DNA of 64,000 nucleotides, from NCBI RefSeq assembly GCF_018205975.1, contig NZ_CP073577.1:620001-684000 (forward strand), written 5' to 3'. A program made the position numbers and the translations under genes. Numbering within the stretch: the stretch's first letter is position 1; the number at the start of each line of letters is the position of its first letter. This DNA comes from Erythrobacter sp. JK5. Lineage in GTDB: Bacteria > Pseudomonadota > Alphaproteobacteria > Sphingomonadales > Sphingomonadaceae. The notes under the pieces were generated by a model. That model made no database searches and was not told where the DNA came from. It saw only the letters and a program-made list of their open reading frames with translations. Positions 8,133 through 18,375 of the stretch are shown here, in pieces.

Positions 8133-8824
8133 GCGTCGGCCGTGACGCGCGCCTTGCGGCGCCGGAACATCAGGATGAGGCCCATCAGCGCGCCCGTGAG
8201 TCCGAGCGCGGCGAACACGATCAGGATCGGGTGACTGGTGTCCTCGCGTTCGGAAAAGTCCATGATGTGCAGGCCCCACATCACATCGAACCACCGCCAC
8301 CAGCGCGTGCGCACCGCCTCGATCTCGCCGGTGTCGCGCCCGATATAGACGTTGGTTCCATCTTCGAGCGCGACCTGCCACACCGCCATCGGGCGGCGGA
8401 AATCGAACGGCACCGCGCTCGCATCGAACAGGGTGACGCTGCGCACCGCATCGCCGCCGACGATCCGCGCGGCCGCAATCGCCCGCGCCGCCTCGGCATC
8501 GAGCGGGGCGATCGGATCGCCGCTCGCCATGTCGACCCGGCTGGTCATCCCGTCGAGCGTGGTGAGGATCGCCACCGCGCGGCCATCCTGCATCGTCACC
8601 CGCATCTCCTTGAGCCGGGCCTCGTCGCTGGCAATCTCGCTGCCGGGGATGATGAGCGCCTGCTCCGGCGTTTCCACCCTCAGGTGGTTGCCGCGCACCT
8701 CCTCGATCGGCCTGGCGACCATGAACAGGCCGCTTGCCAGCCACATCACGATCGGCACGCCGACCAGCCAGCCGAGCCAGATGTGCCATTTGGCGAGACG
8801 TTGCATCAGGGGTTTTGCAGCCAT
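8129..8824 (-). CDS. PepSY domain-containing membrane protein
   Basis: This 231-residue protein has an N-terminal transmembrane helix (IWLGWLVGVPIVMWLASGLF), a periplasmic PepSY-like region (residues about 45-180, including ETGEIEAVRTRWWRWFDVMWGLHIMD with the final helix approach) and a C-terminal helix (PILIVFAALGLTGALMGLIL) ending in a basic tail. PepSY proteins often accompany TonB-dependent receptors or reductases and some bind heme through paired histidines, although only a few histidines occur here. It is translationally coupled to the downstream TRIC-type gene. The start at 8824 places the first helix correctly. Confidence 0.8.
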   Translation of the reverse strand: MAAKPLMQRLAKWHIWLGWLVGVPIVMWLASGLFMVARPIEEVRGNHLRVETPEQALIIPGSEIASDEARLKEMRVTMQDGRAVAILTTLDGMTSRVDMASGDPIAPLDAEAARAIAAARIVGGDAVRSVTLFDASAVPFDFRRPMAVWQVALEDGTNVYIGRDTGEIEAVRTRWWRWFDVMWGLHIMDFSEREDTSHPILIVFAALGLTGALMGLILMFRRRKARVTADA

Positions 8825-8847
8825 GGATCGCCCATGGGACAGGCCGG

Positions 8848-10224
8848 TCAGCCGTGCAAGATGTTCCCGATCTGGCGCGCCGCTTCGATGCAGTCGAGAT
8901 CGGCCCAGCGCGGTCCGATCACCTGCAGGCCGCACGGCAGCGTGACGCCCTCGGTGGTGCCCTCGCCGATCGGCAGCACGGTGGAGGGGAGGTTGGGGAA
9001 AGTCGCCAGCCCGGACCACGCGAGACCGCTGCCGGCCGGCACGTCCTCGCCGTTGATCCGCAAGGTCGAATTGAACACCGGCCCGTCGTGATGCGGCACC
9101 GCCAGCACCGGAGCGGGCGGAGCGAGCACGAAATCGTAACGCTCGAACACCTGCGTCCAGGCGAATTCGACCACCGATTGCGCATCGAGCAGGTCGAACC
9201 AGTCGCTCGCCGTCGCGCGCTTGCCATTGGGCGCAGGCGCCCCGCGCGCCATCACCACGTTGAGCATCTTGAGATAATCGTCCTGCTGCCGCGCAAGGTC
9301 GGGCAGCAGGTCGGTTGCATACTCGATCGCAATCCCGGCGGCCTCAAGCGTGGCGAGTGCAGCTTTCGTCGGCTCGGCCACTCCGACATCGAGCGTGCTC
9401 GAAGGGTGTTCGACGATCGCCAGCAACCGGCATCTCGACAGCGGCTTGTCATGGTGGCGCAGCGGCACGGTCGCACCGATTTCGGTCAGGACCGCAAGAT
9501 CCTCGGCATTGCGCGCCAGCGGCCCGGCGATCGACAGCGCGCTGTCATGCGCAGCGACAAAGCCATTCTGCCGCGCCATCTGCGGGTGATCGTGCCCGCG
9601 CTTGCTGACCAGGCCCCAGCTGGTCTTGTGACCCCACACCCCGCAGAAATGCGCGGGCACGCGCACCGATCCGCCGATATCGGTGCCGTATTCGCACGGC
9701 ACCATGCCGCTCGCGACCGCAGCCGCGCTGCCGCCCGAGGAGCCGCCGGGCGAGCGATCGAGATTGTGCGGGTTCTTGGTCCGGCCATAGACCGGGTTGA
9801 AGCTCTGCCAGTCGCTGAGATCGACGGGAACGTTGGTCTTGCCGACGATCACCGCGCCTGCCGCCTTCAACCGGCGGACCAGATCGGAATCGCGCGGCGC
9901 GATGTAACCGGTCAGCCGCTCGTGCCCCCAGCACGATTGCAGCCCTTCGATATCGAAGCTTTCCTTGATCGTCATCGGCACGCCGAACAGCGGCTGGTCG
10001 TCGCCAGGCCCGGCCGCGTCGAGCGCCTTGGCCGCAGCATAGGCGCGCTCGAAATCGGGCACCGCCAACGCATCGATATCGGCATCGCGCTGCTCGATCC
10101 GCACGATCGCGGCATCGACAGCCTCGACCACGCTGATCTTGCCTGCACGGATCGCGGCGGCGGTGGCGAGCGCACCCGGCTTGTCGGTCAGTTGCGGATA
10201 GGCCATCGGCGTCGCGTCTCCCAT
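8848..10224 (-). CDS. Amidase signature family enzyme
   Basis: A 458-residue amidase with the Ser-cisSer-Lys triad: VGKTNVPVDLSDW holds the catalytic lysine and SPGGSSGGSAAAVASGM holds the two serines, followed by GTDIGGSVRVPAHFCG. Length and layout fit GatA-like or indoleacetamide/AtzF-like amidases. gatB and gatC are not nearby, so a role in Glu-tRNA amidation is unlikely and a stand-alone amide hydrolase is more plausible. It lies 23 bp upstream of the PepSY gene on the same strand and could be co-transcribed with it. Cytoplasmic, with no signal peptide. Confidence 0.9.
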   Translation of the reverse strand: MGDATPMAYPQLTDKPGALATAAAIRAGKISVVEAVDAAIVRIEQRDADIDALAVPDFERAYAAAKALDAAGPGDDQPLFGVPMTIKESFDIEGLQSCWGHERLTGYIAPRDSDLVRRLKAAGAVIVGKTNVPVDLSDWQSFNPVYGRTKNPHNLDRSPGGSSGGSAAAVASGMVPCEYGTDIGGSVRVPAHFCGVWGHKTSWGLVSKRGHDHPQMARQNGFVAAHDSALSIAGPLARNAEDLAVLTEIGATVPLRHHDKPLSRCRLLAIVEHPSSTLDVGVAEPTKAALATLEAAGIAIEYATDLLPDLARQQDDYLKMLNVVMARGAPAPNGKRATASDWFDLLDAQSVVEFAWTQVFERYDFVLAPPAPVLAVPHHDGPVFNSTLRINGEDVPAGSGLAWSGLATFPNLPSTVLPIGEGTTEGVTLPCGLQVIGPRWADLDCIEAARQIGNILHG

Positions 10225-10245
10225 TGTCGCGCAGGCGCGCTCACA

Positions 10246-11724
10246 TCAGCGCGGCGCAAAGCGAATCCGCGCCACCCCGTTCGCCGATACCGGAAGGAAC
10301 AGCCCTTCGCCATAGGCGGCGAGCGTGCCCGTAGAAACGGTGTCGAGCTTGGTCGCTATGGCAAAATCGCCCAGCTGCTTTTGTGCGAGGGCGGCTTCGA
10401 CCTTCTTGATCAGGTCGCTGTAATCCTTTTCGAAATTCTGTGTCAGCGCCTCTTCGATCGCATCGGAGAAATCCTGCGTCTTGGCGATCTCCAGCAGGAT
10501 ATTGGTCGTGAACCGGCTGGTTTCCGCCTGATATTCGGGATCGAGGAATTCGACCGTGCGCGAATCCGGTGCGTTCGATGGGCGCGCGGTCAGCCATACC
10601 GTGCCGCTCGCCGGATCGTCGCGCTCGCCCGGTTTCCACGCCTTGAACTCGACCCCCAGCGCCACCCGGTTGTCGCTCGTGCCATAGGCGGTGACCGAGC
10701 GGAATTCGACCATCCGCTCGCCCAGCCTGGGCAAGGGGAAGGGCCGCTTGGCGCGTTTCGTGAGCGCCTTTTGGACCACCTTTTCGAGCTCGGAATATTG
10801 TGCGACCACGGGCATGGTCAGGGCGAGACCCGAAGACGAGGCAAGATTGCGCGCCATCCGGGGAAGGGGGGCAGCGTCCGGCGCATCGGGTTCGTCGCCC
10901 ACGAAAATCTCAGTCTTCGCCGCCAGTCTTACCCTCACCGACACCGCGTTGCGCGAAGCGGAATAGCCGTCATAGCCCAGCGCTTCGGGCGTTAGCCGCA
11001 GCCACACAGGCGGGTTCTCGCGGTTGAGCGACAGCACGGTAAAGCCGCGCTGCCACAGCGGCGCGATTTCGCTGCGCAAATCGAGCCGGGCGATCTCGGC
11101 CTGAAGCGTCCGCTCCAGCCTTGCCACCACCGTCTTCAGGCGCTCGTCGGCCTTGTCGGCGAAGGTGATCTTCTGCCCGAGCAGCGTGACGGTCGGCGGG
11201 CTGGTCCAGTCGTAACGGATGTCGACCGTGCCCCCGACGCCCCAGTCGCGCGTGACTGAAAGGCGCACGGCGGCGGTGACGTTGGCATTCGCGGTCGCGG
11301 TCTTGCGCTCGATGATCCCGCCGATATCGCTGGCGGTGACTTCGGCGCGGATCGGCATGGTCACGAACAGGTCGCGACCCCGGCCCGACAGCGCGAGATT
11401 GCCGCGCGTGACCGTGCCCTTGAGGTCGCAGCGGATCGGCGGAGACTTGAGCGCGATCCCGATTACCTCGGTGCGCTGCGGCGGGATGCATTCGACGCCG
11501 CTCTGGTCGATCGACCACAACCGCCGCGGCACTTCGCGCTCGAGCGCGCGCCGCAGGGTGGCAAGGCTGACATCGATGTCGGCGGCGAAGGTCGATTGAC
11601 CCTCGGGCACAGTGATCGGTTCGCTCGAACGCGGCGGGGGTTGAACTTCGGACCCGAACGAACAGGCTGTGAGCGCGAAGACAAGCGCCAGCGCGATCGC
11701 TCGAAACCCCGAATGTGTCGCCAT
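10246..11724 (-). CDS. DUF4403 family lipoprotein
   Basis: This 492-residue protein begins with a lipoprotein signal (ALALVFALTACSFGSE, lipobox LTAC). The rest has the duplicated beta-rich repeats of DUF4403, a family with lipid-transfer-like TULIP features. Examples are STFAADIDVSLATLRRALER and, in the second half, LEKVVQKALTKRAKRPFPLP. The ATG at 11724 was chosen because it gives the lipoprotein signal directly. The open frame extends upstream without similarity. It is predicted to be anchored in the outer membrane or periplasmic face. Precise function is not established. It is 21 bp upstream of the amidase gene. Confidence 0.85.
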   Translation of the reverse strand: MATHSGFRAIALALVFALTACSFGSEVQPPPRSSEPITVPEGQSTFAADIDVSLATLRRALEREVPRRLWSIDQSGVECIPPQRTEVIGIALKSPPIRCDLKGTVTRGNLALSGRGRDLFVTMPIRAEVTASDIGGIIERKTATANANVTAAVRLSVTRDWGVGGTVDIRYDWTSPPTVTLLGQKITFADKADERLKTVVARLERTLQAEIARLDLRSEIAPLWQRGFTVLSLNRENPPVWLRLTPEALGYDGYSASRNAVSVRVRLAAKTEIFVGDEPDAPDAAPLPRMARNLASSSGLALTMPVVAQYSELEKVVQKALTKRAKRPFPLPRLGERMVEFRSVTAYGTSDNRVALGVEFKAWKPGERDDPASGTVWLTARPSNAPDSRTVEFLDPEYQAETSRFTTNILLEIAKTQDFSDAIEEALTQNFEKDYSDLIKKVEAALAQKQLGDFAIATKLDTVSTGTLAAYGEGLFLPVSANGVARIRFAPR

Positions 11725-11755
11725 CCTTTGCCCCCTTTGGCGCGAGTGTAGCGCG

Positions 11756-12742
11756 TCAAAGCGATGCGAAAAAGCGGTCTTCGGCCTTGTAGTCGAACAG
11801 GTCCCACGGATAGGCGGCGAGCTGCGGGAAGGCGGTTCGCCAGTCGGAGGGGTTGAGGTCGCGGAGCCAGCGAACGGTGTCTTCTGCTTCCACATCGAAT
11901 TGTATACGGGCCAGCTGCCCTGCTTTGGCAGCCTTTGATCCATCGACAAGGAAAGGCCGGGGAACCGCCCACGGTGCTCGGCCGACATTGTCGACCGGTG
12001 GACCGGCGATCGGCACGAAGTCGACCGGCCTATCGAGCAGTTCTGCAATGCTTCGCCCGATCTCGACGACGGTCGGGGACGTGGCGTCGGCGAGATTGAA
12101 GATTCCCGCCAGGTCCCGCTCCGCCACTGCAACGACGAAATCGCCGATCAGGTCGGCATTTGTGGTGTGGAATTGCGACGCCCCTTCGAATGCCAGCGGA
12201 ATCTGCGTCCGTCCGTCGAGCAAGCGCTTGACGAACCACCATTCGCGCGGATGGCGGCTGTACGGACCGTAGATCGCGCAGGGGCGCAAGATCGTGACGC
12301 GATCGCCGAACAGTTCGAGCGCCCGAAGCTCCATTCGCCGCTTGCGCGTGGAGTAGGTCCCGGAACCGGGTTCGACGGTCGACTGGCTTTCGGAAATGGG
12401 GCCGTCGAATTCGGGGAAACCGTGCTGCGCCGCTTCGTCGAGCGTGCGTCCCTTGTGGTCGCAATAGACGCTGGCAGACGACACGACGATCAGACGACCG
12501 ACCCGGTCGGGATCGTAGCGGTCGATATCCTCGGCATCGAAGGCGATCGTGTCGAACACTATTTCCGCCTCGGGAGCGGCGTCCTGTCCTGCTTCGTAGG
12601 GTTTGAAGTGATGCTCGAAGCCGGTGAGCCAATCGGGCCGCGATCTCGCCAATACGCTCGCTTCGTGCCCCATGTCGCCGAGGCAGTACCACGCTCCGTA
12701 GCCGATCTGGCCCGCTCCGATAATCGCAACCGAACGGGCCAT
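11756..12742 (-). CDS. NAD-dependent epimerase/dehydratase family protein
   Basis: A 328-residue extended short-chain dehydrogenase. The N-terminal nucleotide-binding loop is VAIIGAGQIGYGAWYCL, followed by RLIVVSSASVYCDHKGR (active-site serine region), and TYSTRKRRMELRAL supplies the YxxxK pair. It is closest in style to nucleoside-diphosphate-sugar epimerase-like reductases, but no sugar-nucleotide genes are nearby. It lies 18 bp downstream of lpdA on the same strand and so may be read through from the TCA-cycle operon. Substrate is unknown. Confidence 0.8.
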   Translation of the reverse strand: MARSVAIIGAGQIGYGAWYCLGDMGHEASVLARSRPDWLTGFEHHFKPYEAGQDAAPEAEIVFDTIAFDAEDIDRYDPDRVGRLIVVSSASVYCDHKGRTLDEAAQHGFPEFDGPISESQSTVEPGSGTYSTRKRRMELRALELFGDRVTILRPCAIYGPYSRHPREWWFVKRLLDGRTQIPLAFEGASQFHTTNADLIGDFVVAVAERDLAGIFNLADATSPTVVEIGRSIAELLDRPVDFVPIAGPPVDNVGRAPWAVPRPFLVDGSKAAKAGQLARIQFDVEAEDTVRWLRDLNPSDWRTAFPQLAAYPWDLFDYKAEDRFFASL

Positions 12743-12760
12743 TTCGTTACCTCCGCTCGA

Positions 12761-14173
12761 TCACATATGGATCGGCTTGCCCTGCACCGCCATCGCCGCT
12801 TCCTTGAAGGCTTCGGCGTGGGTCGGGTGGGCGTGGCAGGTGTAGGCGATGTCTTCCGACGTGGCGCCGAACTCCATTGCCTGAGCGGCCTGTGCGATCA
12901 TCGTGCCCGCGAGGCTGTTGATCATCCAAACCCCGACCACCCGGTCGGTTGCGGCATCGGCGATCACCTTGACGAAGCCGTCGGTGTCGCGGTTTGCCTT
13001 GGCGCGGCTGTTGGCCATCATCGGGAACTTGCCGACCCTGATCGCTTTCTTGTCGCCGCCCGCTTTCTCGATCGCCTGCTCTTCGGTCAGGCCGACGCCC
13101 GAGATTTCGGGATAGGTGTAGACGACATTCGGGATCACATCGTGGTTCACGATGCCGGTCTGTCCGGCGATGTTCTCCGCCACCGCGATGCCTTCGTCTT
13201 CGGCCTTGTGCGCGAGCATCGGGCCGGGAACCACGTCGCCGATCGCCCACACGCCGTCGACCTTGGTGCGGAAATCGTGGTCGATCTCGATCTGGCCGCG
13301 ATTGTTGACCTGCAGCCCGGCCTTGTCGAGCGCGAGCCCGTCGGTGTTCGGTCGTCGCCCGATCGAGACCAGCACATGGCTGGCTTCGAGTTTCTGCTCG
13401 TCGCCGCCGGCCGATTTCTCGATGGTCAGCGTCACCTTCTTCCCCTTGACGGTGGCACCGGTGACCTTGTGGCCGAGCATCAGCTCCATGCCCTGCTTCT
13501 TGAACAGCTTGCCCGCTTCCTTGCGCACTTCACCGTCCATGCCGGGGAGCAACTGGTCGAGGAATTCGACCACGGTGACCTTCGCGCCGAGGCGACGCCA
13601 GACGCTGCCGAGCTCGAGCCCGATCACGCCGCCGCCGATCACCACGAGGTGCTCGGGCACTTCGGACAGCTCGAGCGCGCCGGTGCTGTCGACGATGCGC
13701 TGCTTGTCGTTGTCGACCTCGACGCCGGGCAGGGGAGTGACGCTGGAACCGGTGGCGATGACGATGTCCTTCGCCGTGTGCGTCGCGTCGCCGACCTTGA
13801 CCGTGTGCGCATCCTCGAACGCGGCGTGGCCCTTGAGCCAGGTGACCTTGTTCTTCTTGAACAGGAATTCGATTCCGCCGGTCAGCTCGCCCACTGCCTT
13901 GGTCTTCTCTTCCATCATCCGGCCGAGGTCGAGTTTTGGCTTGGCGGTGATTCCCCAGGTGGCGAAGTGGCCGCCTTCGGCTTCTTCGAACAGTTCGGAC
14001 CCGTGGAGCAGCGCCTTGGAGGGAATGCACCCGACATTGAGGCAGGTGCCGCCCAGCGTCTCGCGGCTCTCGACGCACGCGGTCTTCAGCCCCAGCTGCG
14101 CCGCGCGGATCGCCGCGACATAGCCGCCGGGCCCGGCACCGATGATGAGGACGTCGTAGTCGTATTCAGCCAT
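12761..14173 (-). CDS. lpdA: Dihydrolipoyl dehydrogenase (E3)
   Basis: The FAD enzyme that reoxidises dihydrolipoyl groups of 2-oxoacid dehydrogenase complexes using NAD+. Length is 470 residues. The FAD-binding loop is IIGAGPGGYVAAIRAAQLG, the redox disulfide is in GGTCLNVGCIPSKALLHGS (about residues 38-56), the NAD loop is IGGGVIGLELGSVW, and the C-terminal HAHPTHAEAFKEA carries the catalytic His-Glu pair. It is 15 bp after odhB and belongs to the odhA-odhB-lpdA set, so it most likely serves the 2-oxoglutarate dehydrogenase complex. Confidence 0.98.
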   Translation of the reverse strand: MAEYDYDVLIIGAGPGGYVAAIRAAQLGLKTACVESRETLGGTCLNVGCIPSKALLHGSELFEEAEGGHFATWGITAKPKLDLGRMMEEKTKAVGELTGGIEFLFKKNKVTWLKGHAAFEDAHTVKVGDATHTAKDIVIATGSSVTPLPGVEVDNDKQRIVDSTGALELSEVPEHLVVIGGGVIGLELGSVWRRLGAKVTVVEFLDQLLPGMDGEVRKEAGKLFKKQGMELMLGHKVTGATVKGKKVTLTIEKSAGGDEQKLEASHVLVSIGRRPNTDGLALDKAGLQVNNRGQIEIDHDFRTKVDGVWAIGDVVPGPMLAHKAEDEGIAVAENIAGQTGIVNHDVIPNVVYTYPEISGVGLTEEQAIEKAGGDKKAIRVGKFPMMANSRAKANRDTDGFVKVIADAATDRVVGVWMINSLAGTMIAQAAQAMEFGATSEDIAYTCHAHPTHAEAFKEAAMAVQGKPIHM

Positions 14174-14188
14174 GGGGGTCTCGTTCCT

Positions 14189-15433
14189 TTAAAGGTCGAT
14201 CAGCATCCGGGTCGGATCTTCGATCGCTTCCTTGATGATCTTGAGCGCGGTGACGGCTTCGCGCCCGTCGATCAGGCGGTGGTCGTAGCTTAGCGCCAGA
14301 TACATCATCGGGCGGATCACGACTTCGCCGTTCACCGCGACCGGGCGGTCTTCGATCCGGTGCAGGCCGAGCACTGCGCTTTGCGGCGGGTTGATGATCG
14401 GGGTCGACATCAGCGATCCGAACACGCCGCCGTTCGAGATCGTGAAAGTACCGCCGGTCATGTCTTCCATGGTCAGCGTGCCTTCCTTGGCGCGCGCGCC
14501 GAAGTCGGCGATGTCCTTTTCAATCTGCGCGAAGCCTTTCTTGTCGGCGTCGCGGATGACGGGCACGACGAGGCCGTTGGGCGCGCTGACCGCGACCGAG
14601 ATATCGACGTAGTCGTGATAGACAATTTCGTCGCCCTCGATGTAGGCGTTGACGCTCGGCACGTCCTTGAGCGCAAGGCACGCGGCCTTGGCGAAAAAGC
14701 CCATGAAGCCGAGGCGGATGTCGTGCTTCTTGGCGAACATGTCCTTGTACTTGGCGCGCGCCTCCATGACCGCGCTCATGTCGCAATCGTTGAAGGTGGT
14801 GAGCAGCGCGGCGTCGTCCTGTGCGCCTTTGAGGCGGCGGGCGATGGTCTGGCGCATGCGGGTCATCTTGACGCGCTCTTCGTTGCGGCCAGCGCCGGTT
14901 GCGGCGGGTGCCGCAGCCGGAGTGGGCGCGGGTACGGGGGCAGGAGCCGGATCGCCCTTGGCCTTGGCGGCGGCGAGCACATCCTCCTTTGTCAGGCGGC
15001 CATCCTTGCCGGTGCCCTTGATGGTCGACGGATCGACCCCGTGTTCGAGCACCGCGCGGCGCACGGCGGGCGAAAGCGTCTGCGCCGCAGCCGTGAGTTC
15101 CTCCGAGGGTGCTTCCTTGGCAGCGGGTGCAGGCGAGGGTGCGGGAGAGGGCGCGGGCGTTTCCGCCTTGGCGGCGGGCTTCGCGTCCGCCGTCGCGCCT
15201 TCCTCGATCACCGCGATCACCGCGCCGACCTCGACCGTGTCGCCGACCGCCGCGCGGTGTTCGGACAGCACGCCCGCAACCGGCGAAGGCACGTCGACCG
15301 CAACCTTGTCGGTCTCGAGGCTCGCGATCGGTTCATCGGCGGCGACCGCGTCGCCCGGCTGCTTGAGCCATTCGCCGATCGTGCCTTCGGTAACCGACTC
15401 ACCCAGAGCCGGGACTGTGATTTCGGTGGCCAT
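14189..15433 (-). CDS. odhB: 2-oxoglutarate dehydrogenase complex dihydrolipoyllysine succinyltransferase (E2)
   Basis: E2 transfers succinyl groups from E1 to CoA on a lipoyl arm. The 414-residue protein has an N-terminal lipoyl domain with the lipoylated lysine in [14 protein letters not shown], an Ala/Pro-rich linker (about 85-120), a peripheral-subunit-binding domain ([20 protein letters not shown]) and a catalytic domain ending in [14 protein letters not shown] with the catalytic His. The ATG at 15433 begins the lipoyl domain ([14 protein letters not shown]). The open frame reaches further upstream but those codons have no family similarity. It sits between odhA and lpdA. Confidence 0.98.
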   Translation of the reverse strand: MATEITVPALGESVTEGTIGEWLKQPGDAVAADEPIASLETDKVAVDVPSPVAGVLSEHRAAVGDTVEVGAVIAVIEEGATADAKPAAKAETPAPSPAPSPAPAAKEAPSEELTAAAQTLSPAVRRAVLEHGVDPSTIKGTGKDGRLTKEDVLAAAKAKGDPAPAPVPAPTPAAAPAATGAGRNEERVKMTRMRQTIARRLKGAQDDAALLTTFNDCDMSAVMEARAKYKDMFAKKHDIRLGFMGFFAKAACLALKDVPSVNAYIEGDEIVYHDYVDISVAVSAPNGLVVPVIRDADKKGFAQIEKDIADFGARAKEGTLTMEDMTGGTFTISNGGVFGSLMSTPIINPPQSAVLGLHRIEDRPVAVNGEVVIRPMMYLALSYDHRLIDGREAVTALKIIKEAIEDPTRMLIDL

Positions 15434-15542
15434 CAATTCGTACCCCAGTGAGAAACAACATCCATTCGATCGATGCGAAGTCGAGAACCGTTCGCGCTGA
15501 CGTGTCTCGACTTCGCGCGACACGAACGGCGATGATCGGTCT

Positions 15543-18350
15543 TCATGTCTTCAGCCCCAGCGCTTCGGCGACCAGTCGTTCCTGCTGTTCGACATGGCGC
15601 TTCGCGAGGCCGGTTGCGGGCGAGGCGCCGACATCGCGCCCGGCATAGCGGGGCCGCATGCCCTTGTGCCCGGCCTCGGTCAGGGTGTCCTCGATCAGGT
15701 TCTGGACGAAGAACCACGAACCGTTGTTCTTCGGCTCTTCCTGGCACCACACGACTTCCTTGAGGTTCGTCATCCGTTTCATGCGCACCGCCAGCGGCTC
15801 GCCGGGGAACGGATAAAGCTGCTCGATCCGGACGATCGACACGTCCTTGAGCTTCGCTTCGTCGCGCTTCTCCATCAGGTCGTAGGCGACCTTGCCGCTG
15901 CACAGCACCAGACGCTTTACCTTGGCGTCGTCGATTTCGGTGAGGTCCGACTTGATCCGCATGAAGTGGTGCTCGCCGAGGAACTCTTCCTTCGGACTCT
16001 TCGCCAGCGGGTGCCGCAGCAGCGACTTGGGAGTCATGATCACCAGCGGCTTGCGGAACGGGCGCAGCATCTGGCGACGCAGCACGTGGAAGTAGTTCGC
16101 CGGGGTGGTGATGTTGCACACCTGGATATTGTCGTTGGCGCACAGCTGCAGGAACCGTTCGAGTCGCGCCGAGCTGTGTTCCGGGCCCTGGCCTTCGTAG
16201 CCGTGCGGCAGCAGCATGACGAGCCCGTTGGCGCGCAGCCACTTGGCCTCGCCCGAAGCGATGAACTGGTCGATCATGATCTGCGCGCCATTGGCGAAGT
16301 CGCCGAACTGCGCCTCCCACAGCACCAGCGTCTTGGGATCGGCCATCGCGAAACCGTATTCGAAGCCGAGCACGCCGTATTCGGACAGCGTGCTGTCATA
16401 GACCTCGAACTTGCCGTGCGGCAGCGTGGTGAGCGGGATGTATTTGCGTTCGTCGCGCTGGTCGATCCACACCGCGTGGCGCTGCGAGAAGGTGCCACGG
16501 CCCGAATCCTGCCCGGACAGGCGCACGCCGTACCCTTCCATCACCAGGCTGCCGAACGCGAGCGCTTCGGCAGTGGCCCAGTCGAAATGCACCTCGTCGT
16601 CTTCGAACATTTCGCGCTTGGCCTTGAGCACGCGGGTGAGCGTCTTGTGGACCTCGAGATCGTCGGGAACCTCGGTCAGCACCCGGCCGAGGCTGTCGAA
16701 CATCTTGGGCTCGATCGCGCTGTGCACGTTGCGCCGCGCGGTCTCCGGGTCGAACGGCTTGTTGAAGCCCGCCCAGCGTCCGCCGAACCAGTCGGCCTCG
16801 TTTGCCTTGTAGCTCTTCGCCGCCTCGAATTCCTCTTCGAGCAGCGCATTGAATTCGTCGGCGACCTGGCTGCGGTGCCCGGTTTCGATCACACCCTCTG
16901 CAATCAGCCGATCGGCGTAGATTTTCGAGACCTTGGGATGGTTGCGGATCGCGGCGTACATCAGCGGCTGGGTGAAGCTCGGCTCGTCGCCTTCGTTGTG
17001 GCCGAAGCGGCGATAGCACCACATGTCGATCACCACGTCGCGGTTGAAGGTCTGGCGGTATTCGATCGCGAGCTTGGATGCGAAGGTCACCGCTTCGGGA
17101 TCGTCGCCGTTGACGTGCAGGATCGGCGCCATCACGCCCTTCGCCACGTCCGAGGGGTAGGGGGAACTGCGGGCGAAGCGCGGGCTGGTGGTAAAGCCGA
17201 TCTGGTTGTTGATGATGAAGTGCAGGCACCCGCCGGTGTCATAGCCGTTGACGCCCGACAGGCTCAGGCTTTCCCACACCACGCCCTGGCCGGCGAACGC
17301 CGCGTCGCCGTGAATGAGGACGGGCAGCACCTGCTGCTTGTCGTCGAGATCGTCGCGGTTGGCCTGCTGCGCGCGCGCCTTGCCCAGCACCACCGGGTTC
17401 ACCGCTTCGAGGTGCGAGGGATTGGGGACGAGGCTCATGTGCACCTCGATCCCGTCGAACGAGCGATCGGTGCTGGTGCCGAGGTGGTACTTGACGTCGC
17501 CCGAACCGCCGACATCCTCGGGGCTGGCCGAACCGCCCGAGAATTCGTGGAAGATCACTTTGTACGGCTTGGCCATCACGTTCGCGAGGACGTTGAGCCG
17601 CCCGCGGTGCGCCATGCCGTAGATGATTTCGCGTATCCCGTCCTGCCCGCCATGCTTGATGACGGCTTCGAGTGCCGGGATCATCGATTCCCCGCCATCG
17701 AGGCCGAACCGTTTGGTGCCGACGTACTTCTTGGCGAGGAATTCCTCGTACAGCTCGCCGCGCAGCACGGCCGCGAGGATCGCGGTCTTGCCTTCGGGCG
17801 TGAACTGGATGGAATCGCCGGGGCTTTCGAACTTGTCCTGCAGGAACCGCCGCTCCTCGGTGTCGGCGATGTGCATGTATTCGAGGCCGACCTTGCCGCA
17901 ATACACTTCGAGCAGGCGCTGGTGCAGCTCGCCCACGGTGGTCCAGTGCAGGCCCAGCACGCCGCCGACGAACACCTCTTCGCTTTCCTTGCCCGCAAGG
18001 CCATGGAAAGCGAGCGACAGGTCGGCGGGAGCTTCGCGCTTGCCCGAAATGCCGAGCGGATCGAGATCGGCAGCCATGTGTCCGCGCACGCGGTACAGCC
18101 GCACCAGCGTCATCGCCGCGATCGAAAGGCTTGCGGCCATCTCGATCGCCATCGGGTCCATCGCCTTGCCCGCCGCCTTCGCCGCTTTCTCGACCGCGAG
18201 CCGCATCTGCGTCGGGTCGAGCGCCGTCGTCAGGTCGGCATCGGCCCCGCTGACCTGATCGAGCCACCCCGGATTGCCCCACGAAGGGCCCGGCTGCGGG
18301 CCTTCCTGGTCGTAGGCTTCGGGGACGAAAGGCTGGGCTTCTTTGTTCAT
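15543..18350 (-). CDS. odhA: 2-oxoglutarate dehydrogenase E1 component
   Basis: The thiamine-diphosphate-dependent E1 decarboxylates 2-oxoglutarate and succinylates the E2 lipoyl arm. At 935 residues it has the usual length. [19 protein letters not shown] and [16 protein letters not shown] are typical E1 motifs, with the diphosphate/Mg region around NNQIGFTT, then the transketolase-like domain ([31 protein letters not shown]). The N-terminus is short compared with actinobacterial fused forms, so this is a pure E1. It is 25 bp downstream of sucD and 109 bp before odhB. Confidence 0.98.
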   Translation of the reverse strand: MNKEAQPFVPEAYDQEGPQPGPSWGNPGWLDQVSGADADLTTALDPTQMRLAVEKAAKAAGKAMDPMAIEMAASLSIAAMTLVRLYRVRGHMAADLDPLGISGKREAPADLSLAFHGLAGKESEEVFVGGVLGLHWTTVGELHQRLLEVYCGKVGLEYMHIADTEERRFLQDKFESPGDSIQFTPEGKTAILAAVLRGELYEEFLAKKYVGTKRFGLDGGESMIPALEAVIKHGGQDGIREIIYGMAHRGRLNVLANVMAKPYKVIFHEFSGGSASPEDVGGSGDVKYHLGTSTDRSFDGIEVHMSLVPNPSHLEAVNPVVLGKARAQQANRDDLDDKQQVLPVLIHGDAAFAGQGVVWESLSLSGVNGYDTGGCLHFIINNQIGFTTSPRFARSSPYPSDVAKGVMAPILHVNGDDPEAVTFASKLAIEYRQTFNRDVVIDMWCYRRFGHNEGDEPSFTQPLMYAAIRNHPKVSKIYADRLIAEGVIETGHRSQVADEFNALLEEEFEAAKSYKANEADWFGGRWAGFNKPFDPETARRNVHSAIEPKMFDSLGRVLTEVPDDLEVHKTLTRVLKAKREMFEDDEVHFDWATAEALAFGSLVMEGYGVRLSGQDSGRGTFSQRHAVWIDQRDERKYIPLTTLPHGKFEVYDSTLSEYGVLGFEYGFAMADPKTLVLWEAQFGDFANGAQIMIDQFIASGEAKWLRANGLVMLLPHGYEGQGPEHSSARLERFLQLCANDNIQVCNITTPANYFHVLRRQMLRPFRKPLVIMTPKSLLRHPLAKSPKEEFLGEHHFMRIKSDLTEIDDAKVKRLVLCSGKVAYDLMEKRDEAKLKDVSIVRIEQLYPFPGEPLAVRMKRMTNLKEVVWCQEEPKNNGSWFFVQNLIEDTLTEAGHKGMRPRYAGRDVGASPATGLAKRHVEQQERLVAEALGLKT

Positions 18351-18375
18351 GCGGGTTTCCCGAGGGGAGGAGGGG

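Noticed and set aside
8734..10995. A 753-codon plus-strand open frame opposite the amidase and DUF4403 genes.
   Set aside because: It is antisense to two well-supported genes, rich in Arg/His/Asp, has no family motifs, and results from high GC in the complementary frame.
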